Shown: positions 32,252 through 35,285 of the stretch, piece after piece
Layout: each line of letters starts with the position of its first letter
Position numbering within the stretch: the stretch's first letter is position 1
NCBI RefSeq assembly: GCF_937915125.1
Contig: NZ_CALDMP010000091.1
Location: 1 to 35,285, forward strand
Length of the DNA stretch: 35,285 nucleotides
Source of the DNA: an uncultured Ruminococcus sp.
GTDB lineage: Bacteria; Bacillota; Clostridia; Oscillospirales; Ruminococcaceae
Reading direction: 5' to 3'
Program-made: the position numbers and the translations under genes
The notes under the pieces: generated by a model
Seen by the model: the letters and a program-made list of their open reading frames with translations, nothing else
Databases searched by the model: none
Told to the model about the DNA's origin: nothing

Positions 32252-33045
32252 CAGAGAATCACCTTCCTTATCTGATTGGAAATGGTCTCAATGACAATGA
32301 CCATGATGATGATCAGTACAACCACCAGACTCGCCGAACTGAAATCCAGCCGTTTGTAGTACATATCAAAGAGATAGCCAATTCCTGTTGCCGTCAGGAT
32401 ACCAATGAGGGTAGAACTGCGGATATTGGTTTCAATCATGTACAGGACCCATGTGACAATGCCTGTTATGGTAGATGGAATAATGCCCTGAAATACGGTC
32501 TGAATAAAATTTGCACCGGAAGCATGGAGTGCCTCAATACAGGATGCGCTGACTTCGTCTATGGTCTCGATAAATGCGCGTGTCAGCAGACCAAAGGTGG
32601 TGAAAAACAATGCAAAGAACCCGGTCAGAATGTTCTGTCCGAAGGAGAACATAAGCAGCATTGCCCATACCACATCCGGTACATTCCGGAAGAATGCCGC
32701 CACAATCCGCACGATCCGGTTGATTATGCCGTGAAATCCCGTTGCCTTTGACCCGAACAGGCTGAAAAAGAACGCAAATATTGCCGCAATGACAGTAACT
32801 GCAACGGAAAGCAGTGCCGTTTCGATCAGCTTATCCAGAATTTTCGGGAACCGCTTCATTGCCATTTCATCGGGGATCAGATTCTCAGCGATCCACGCAA
32901 ACGCCTTCGGAAAAGATGCCACGCCCTCAGTCAGATGAAATTCCGTCACCAGAGAGGACACAATGTAAATGCCAAGCACCACCGCCAGCACAATGGTATA
33001 TGTCAGCTTTCGTTTCAAAAACACGTTTTGTATTTTCCTGTCCAT
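32251..33045 (-). CDS. phnE: Phosphonate ABC transporter permease PhnE (first copy)
   Basis: A 264-residue permease with about six helices. The first helix is at residues 13-31. The docking loop EALHASGANFIQTVFQGIIPSTITG (about 168-192) and the block NVPDVVWAMLLMFSFGQN are typical of the PhnE family. The sequence is clearly related to the second copy but not close, so the pair is an old duplication. It starts 1 bp after phnC, with GGGAG in the phnC tail as RBS. Confidence 0.92.
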   Translation of the reverse strand: MDRKIQNVFLKRKLTYTIVLAVVLGIYIVSSLVTEFHLTEGVASFPKAFAWIAENLIPDEMAMKRFPKILDKLIETALLSVAVTVIAAIFAFFFSLFGSKATGFHGIINRIVRIVAAFFRNVPDVVWAMLLMFSFGQNILTGFFALFFTTFGLLTRAFIETIDEVSASCIEALHASGANFIQTVFQGIIPSTITGIVTWVLYMIETNIRSSTLIGILTATGIGYLFDMYYKRLDFSSASLVVVLIIIMVIVIETISNQIRKVIL

Positions 33046-33046
33046 C

Positions 33047-33823
33047 TCATTCTCCCTGCATATCTATGATCAGATCCTGATCGCTGGACTGATAAATGGT
33101 GTGAATTTTTTCCTGGGTCAGTTCCGCAGGTGTCCCATCAAAGACGATCTTTCCTGCGGCAACACCAAGGATGCGCTCCGAATATTTCATGGCAACATCC
33201 ACCTGGTGCAGATTGACAATACACGTGATTTTCTTCGTCCGGTTGATCTGCGCCAGATGATCCATGATGGTCTTGGACGCTTTCGGGTCAAGGGAAGCAA
33301 TGGGTTCGTCACAGAGGATCAGCTTCGGCTGCTGCATAATGGCACGGGCAATACCCACACGCTGTTTCTGTCCACCGGACAAAGCATCACATCGCTTGTA
33401 TGCCTGCTCCGCCAGTCCCAGTTCCTCCAGAATCGCAAATGCCTGTTCCTTTTCTTCCTCGCTGTAATGCCCGGCAACACCGCTGATGGTAGATTTCTGC
33501 CCCAGTTTTCCATGAAGCACATTCTCCACAACGCTCAAGCGATCCACCAGATTATAATGCTGAAAGATCATGCCCGTTTTTGTCCTGACCTTGCGAAGCT
33601 CCCGTTTATTCAGTTCCATGACATTCTGCCCGTCATAGATGATTTTCCCCTCTGTGGCATCAATGAGACGGTTCACGCATCGCAGAATGGTCGATTTTCC
33701 GGCGCCGGACGGTCCGATAACGGAGACAAATTCTCCCTCTTCAATGGAAAAGCTGATATCCTCCAGCGCCTTTGTGGTATTGTTATATACTTTGCTGACG
33801 TGCTGAAATTCCAAAATCGGCAT
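33047..33823 (-). CDS. phnC: Phosphonate ABC transporter ATPase PhnC
   Basis: A 258-residue ATPase for phosphonate (or phosphite/phosphate ester) import. Walker A GPSGAGKST (about 36-44), Q-loop IFQHYNLVDRLSVVENVLHGKLG (the LVDRLSVVENVLxGxLG block is diagnostic of PhnC), signature LSGGQKQRVGIARAI, Walker B LILCDEPIASLDP and the switch His in VNLHQVDVA. A single gene of normal length between phnD and the two permeases. RBS: GGAGAG. Confidence 0.95.
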   Translation of the reverse strand: MPILEFQHVSKVYNNTTKALEDISFSIEEGEFVSVIGPSGAGKSTILRCVNRLIDATEGKIIYDGQNVMELNKRELRKVRTKTGMIFQHYNLVDRLSVVENVLHGKLGQKSTISGVAGHYSEEEKEQAFAILEELGLAEQAYKRCDALSGGQKQRVGIARAIMQQPKLILCDEPIASLDPKASKTIMDHLAQINRTKKITCIVNLHQVDVAMKYSERILGVAAGKIVFDGTPAELTQEKIHTIYQSSDQDLIIDMQGE

Positions 33824-33847
33824 CTTAGACTCTCCTATCGCTCCCGA

Positions 33848-34963
33848 TCAGGATTCCATATTGCGGATGGGATCGTACCAGGAATCCTCAACAGTGACAA
33901 AGCGCATTTCATCGGAATCTTTTTCCAGCAGACCCATGCCGCCTTCCGGATAGAAGATCAGCTCGTTATTGGCAACTTCATCAGAAGTGAATAAATCCTG
34001 GATTGCCTTTACATCCTCCGAGCTGAGAGTATCGCCGTTATAGGCAAAGGGACCGTTCAGCACCGGAATGGACTGGATCACCGTAAACTTTGATCCTGTC
34101 ACTGTATCAAAAGGAGCGCTTGCATCCTCGTTGATGGTATAAACAGAACCCACTGCAGCCGCTTCGCCCTCTGTGCAGGTGACATATGGAGCCAGTTCGA
34201 TGTCACAGAACGCTGCCACATCACACTTGTCAGAAAGCAGGTTAAAAGCAGAACCCTGGTGCGAACCGCCGAAGAGCACTTCCGAGAAAAATGCATCGCT
34301 GCCGCCTTCCAGCAGATCATCTACAATCAGATTGTCCTCTGCAAAATGGGAAATGATCTGATTGGTGGGAACTTTAAATCCGGAAGTGGAACTGTTGGAA
34401 ACAAAAGACATTCTCTTTCCCTTGATGTTATCAATGCTGTAGGAATCGCCGTCCAGATATTGATCTGCGTTTTCCTCCTTGACTGCAAAGAAGCTGTAAT
34501 ACAGGGCATCGTCCAGAGTACCGGATTCGCCGGACTGTACAAACAGCGGCTGCACTGCATCGTTGGAGTTCTTCGCCTGAATATAACCCTCTGCACCCAT
34601 GCAGCAGCCGATCTGGGCTGTACCGTTGGAAAGTAACTCAATGGCAATCGCATAATCAGTGGTCAGCTTCTGTTCTACAGTCTTACCTGTCGCCTGTTCA
34701 ATGAGTCTGCCCACTTCGTTTCTGGCATCCTGATAGTCCTCTGCGGATTCATTGGGATACCATACCAGTGTAATGGTATCGGTGTAATTACCGGAACCAG
34801 AAGCATCTCCCTCTACCGAAGTCTCGTCTGCATTGGAAGAAGCAGCGTCTGCACTGCTTGCATCCTCTGTGGAGCTTGTACCAGTTTCACCGCATCCTGC
34901 AAGTGTACCGCAGAGCATGGATAATGCTGCAATTGCAGCCCAGATTCTTTTTGTTTTCATCAT
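33848..34963 (-). CDS. phnD: Phosphonate-binding lipoprotein PhnD
   Basis: A 371-residue binding protein of the PhnD family. The N-terminal MMKTKRIWAAIAALSMLCGT leads to a lipobox LAGCG (acylated Cys at about residue 24). A Ser/Ala/Asp-rich linker follows (about 27-60). The mature domain starts with TLVWYPNESAEDYQDARNEVG, the family's phosphonate-binding strand-helix, and continues with GTAQIGCCMGAEGYI. MSFVSNSSTSGFKVPTNQI is the second binding segment (SxSTSGxxxP). The RBS is AAAGGAG. It is the first gene of the whole phosphonate cluster. Confidence 0.93.
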   Translation of the reverse strand: MMKTKRIWAAIAALSMLCGTLAGCGETGTSSTEDASSADAASSNADETSVEGDASGSGNYTDTITLVWYPNESAEDYQDARNEVGRLIEQATGKTVEQKLTTDYAIAIELLSNGTAQIGCCMGAEGYIQAKNSNDAVQPLFVQSGESGTLDDALYYSFFAVKEENADQYLDGDSYSIDNIKGKRMSFVSNSSTSGFKVPTNQIISHFAEDNLIVDDLLEGGSDAFFSEVLFGGSHQGSAFNLLSDKCDVAAFCDIELAPYVTCTEGEAAAVGSVYTINEDASAPFDTVTGSKFTVIQSIPVLNGPFAYNGDTLSSEDVKAIQDLFTSDEVANNELIFYPEGGMGLLEKDSDEMRFVTVEDSWYDPIRNMES

Positions 34964-35058
34964 GAAAGCACTCCTTTTCTCATGGACAGATCTGACCTGT
35001 TCTCTTCTGTCAGATCCCTATCTTCTGAAATCACTCTTTCTTGTAATTTCCATAACCC

Positions 35059-35064
35059 ATTATA
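35059..35064 (-). promoter_or_regulatory. Possible -10 box of the phn cluster
   Basis: TATAAT on the minus strand, 96 bp upstream of phnD. No convincing -35 box lies 16-18 bp further upstream, so the promoter may need an activator, or the box may be fortuitous. The remnant end of the palindromic repeat abuts it. Confidence 0.35.
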
Positions 35065-35076
35065 GGCAACACCGCA
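35065..35076. repeat. Remnant end of the GGCAACACCGCACAAAG palindrome
   Basis: GGCAACACCGCA matches the first 12 bases of the repeat ends; the rest is not recognisable. TATA precedes it, as at other copies where TA borders the ends. Confidence 0.55.
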
Positions 35077-35090
35077 TAATCTCCACCTAC

Positions 35091-35121
35091 AAACAAAAAC
35101 ACCCAGCAAAATAGCTGAGTG
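35091..35121 (-). terminator. Terminator downstream of the transposase gene
   Basis: On the minus strand CACTCAGC pairs with GCTGGGTG (one mismatch) across a 6-base loop, followed by the T-rich GTTTTTGTTT. It lies 43 bp after the transposase stop and would insulate the phn cluster from its transcription. Confidence 0.6.
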
Positions 35122-35163
35122 CGTAGGGAAACATTCAATTTTCCATCGCAAGGGTGCACTGAA

Positions 35164-35285
35164 TTAGACTGCCAGAGATTTTCTGTCAGCCAGATACAGA
35201 TTCGCCAATGCGAACATAATATTCAATTTAGCAGTCTGTTTTCGCAGACCTCGGTATCGGGTCTTTCGATACCGAAAAATATTTT
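35164..35285 (-). CDS. DDE transposase, C-terminal end (partial)
   Basis: The last 39 codons of a transposase, cut by the window edge. The translation NIFRYRKTRYRGLRKQTA continues with KLNIMFALANLYLADRK and ends SLAV before TAA (35164-35166). The YRxxRYRGLxKNTAQLxxLFALxNLYxxRK pattern is the C-terminus of IS5/IS4-superfamily DDE transposases, where the Lys/Arg-rich part follows the catalytic Glu. The rest of the gene lies beyond the window. An open frame of this kind suggests an insertion sequence next to the phosphonate cluster; the element's end is expected between the stop codon and about 35122, but I could not fix it. Confidence 0.75.
   Translation of the reverse strand, partial: NIFRYRKTRYRGLRKQTAKLNIMFALANLYLADRKSLAV

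Overview
The window looks like the chromosome of a Gram-positive gut anaerobe of the Clostridia, most likely Ruminococcus in the strict sense or a close Ruminococcaceae relative. The evidence is a secreted pectate lyase carrying a Thr-rich linker and a type I dockerin, strong GGAGG ribosome binding sites, TTGACA-17-TATAAT-type promoters, an ABC-fed sucrose operon with a LacI regulator, and several families of short palindromic intergenic repeats. The genus is an inference; no rRNA or tRNA gene was seen to test it, and no CRISPR array was seen.

Layout. (1) 83-2380: a decayed MMPL/RND-type exporter locus with three single-base frameshifts at homopolymers and apparent internal deletions, followed by a 200-bp inverted repeat. 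(2) 2596-4262 (-): a two-gene ABC-2 exporter, with a YitT-family membrane protein (4547-5443, +) transcribed divergently. (3) 5520-13369 (-): a seven-gene sucrose/fructo-oligosaccharide operon encoding a binding lipoprotein, two permeases, an MsmK-type ATPase, a GH32 fructosidase, sucrose phosphorylase and fructokinase. It is divergent from a LacI-family regulator (13629-14654). The shared control region holds two consensus promoters and two operator pairs of the same geometry. (4) 14655-15438: a mosaic of repeats, an AraC C-terminal remnant and a short lipoprotein ORF. (5) 15439-18306 (-): a 955-residue modular pectate lyase (CBM13-like, PL1, two CBM13, Thr linker, dockerin). (6) 18734-23893: a CCA-adding-type nucleotidyltransferase, an iron-sulfur flavoprotein reductase, and an AraC regulator divergent from a GH31 alpha-glucosidase. 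(7) 24109-34963 (-): a complete carbon-phosphorus lyase system in transcription order phnD-C-E-E, phnG-H-I-J-K, phnM-L, phnPP, phnO. (8) The window ends inside a DDE transposase gene (35164-35285, -), upstream of phnD.

How the genes work together. Sucrose and short fructans would be bound by the lipoprotein, imported by the MsmEFGK-like transporter, cleaved inside the cell by phosphorolysis or hydrolysis, and the fructose phosphorylated. In the phosphonate cluster PhnDCE imports phosphonates, PhnGHI couples them to ribose triphosphate, PhnM removes pyrophosphate, PhnJ breaks the C-P bond, and the PHP-domain PhnPP is predicted to take the cyclic phosphate straight to ribose 5-phosphate. That would explain why neither phnP nor phnN is present.

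The least ordinary features are the mobile palindromes, notably a 172-bp element present twice at full length (one copy inside the phn cluster) with several deletion derivatives, a four-cysteine insert in PhnK, and the paired operators of the sucrose locus.
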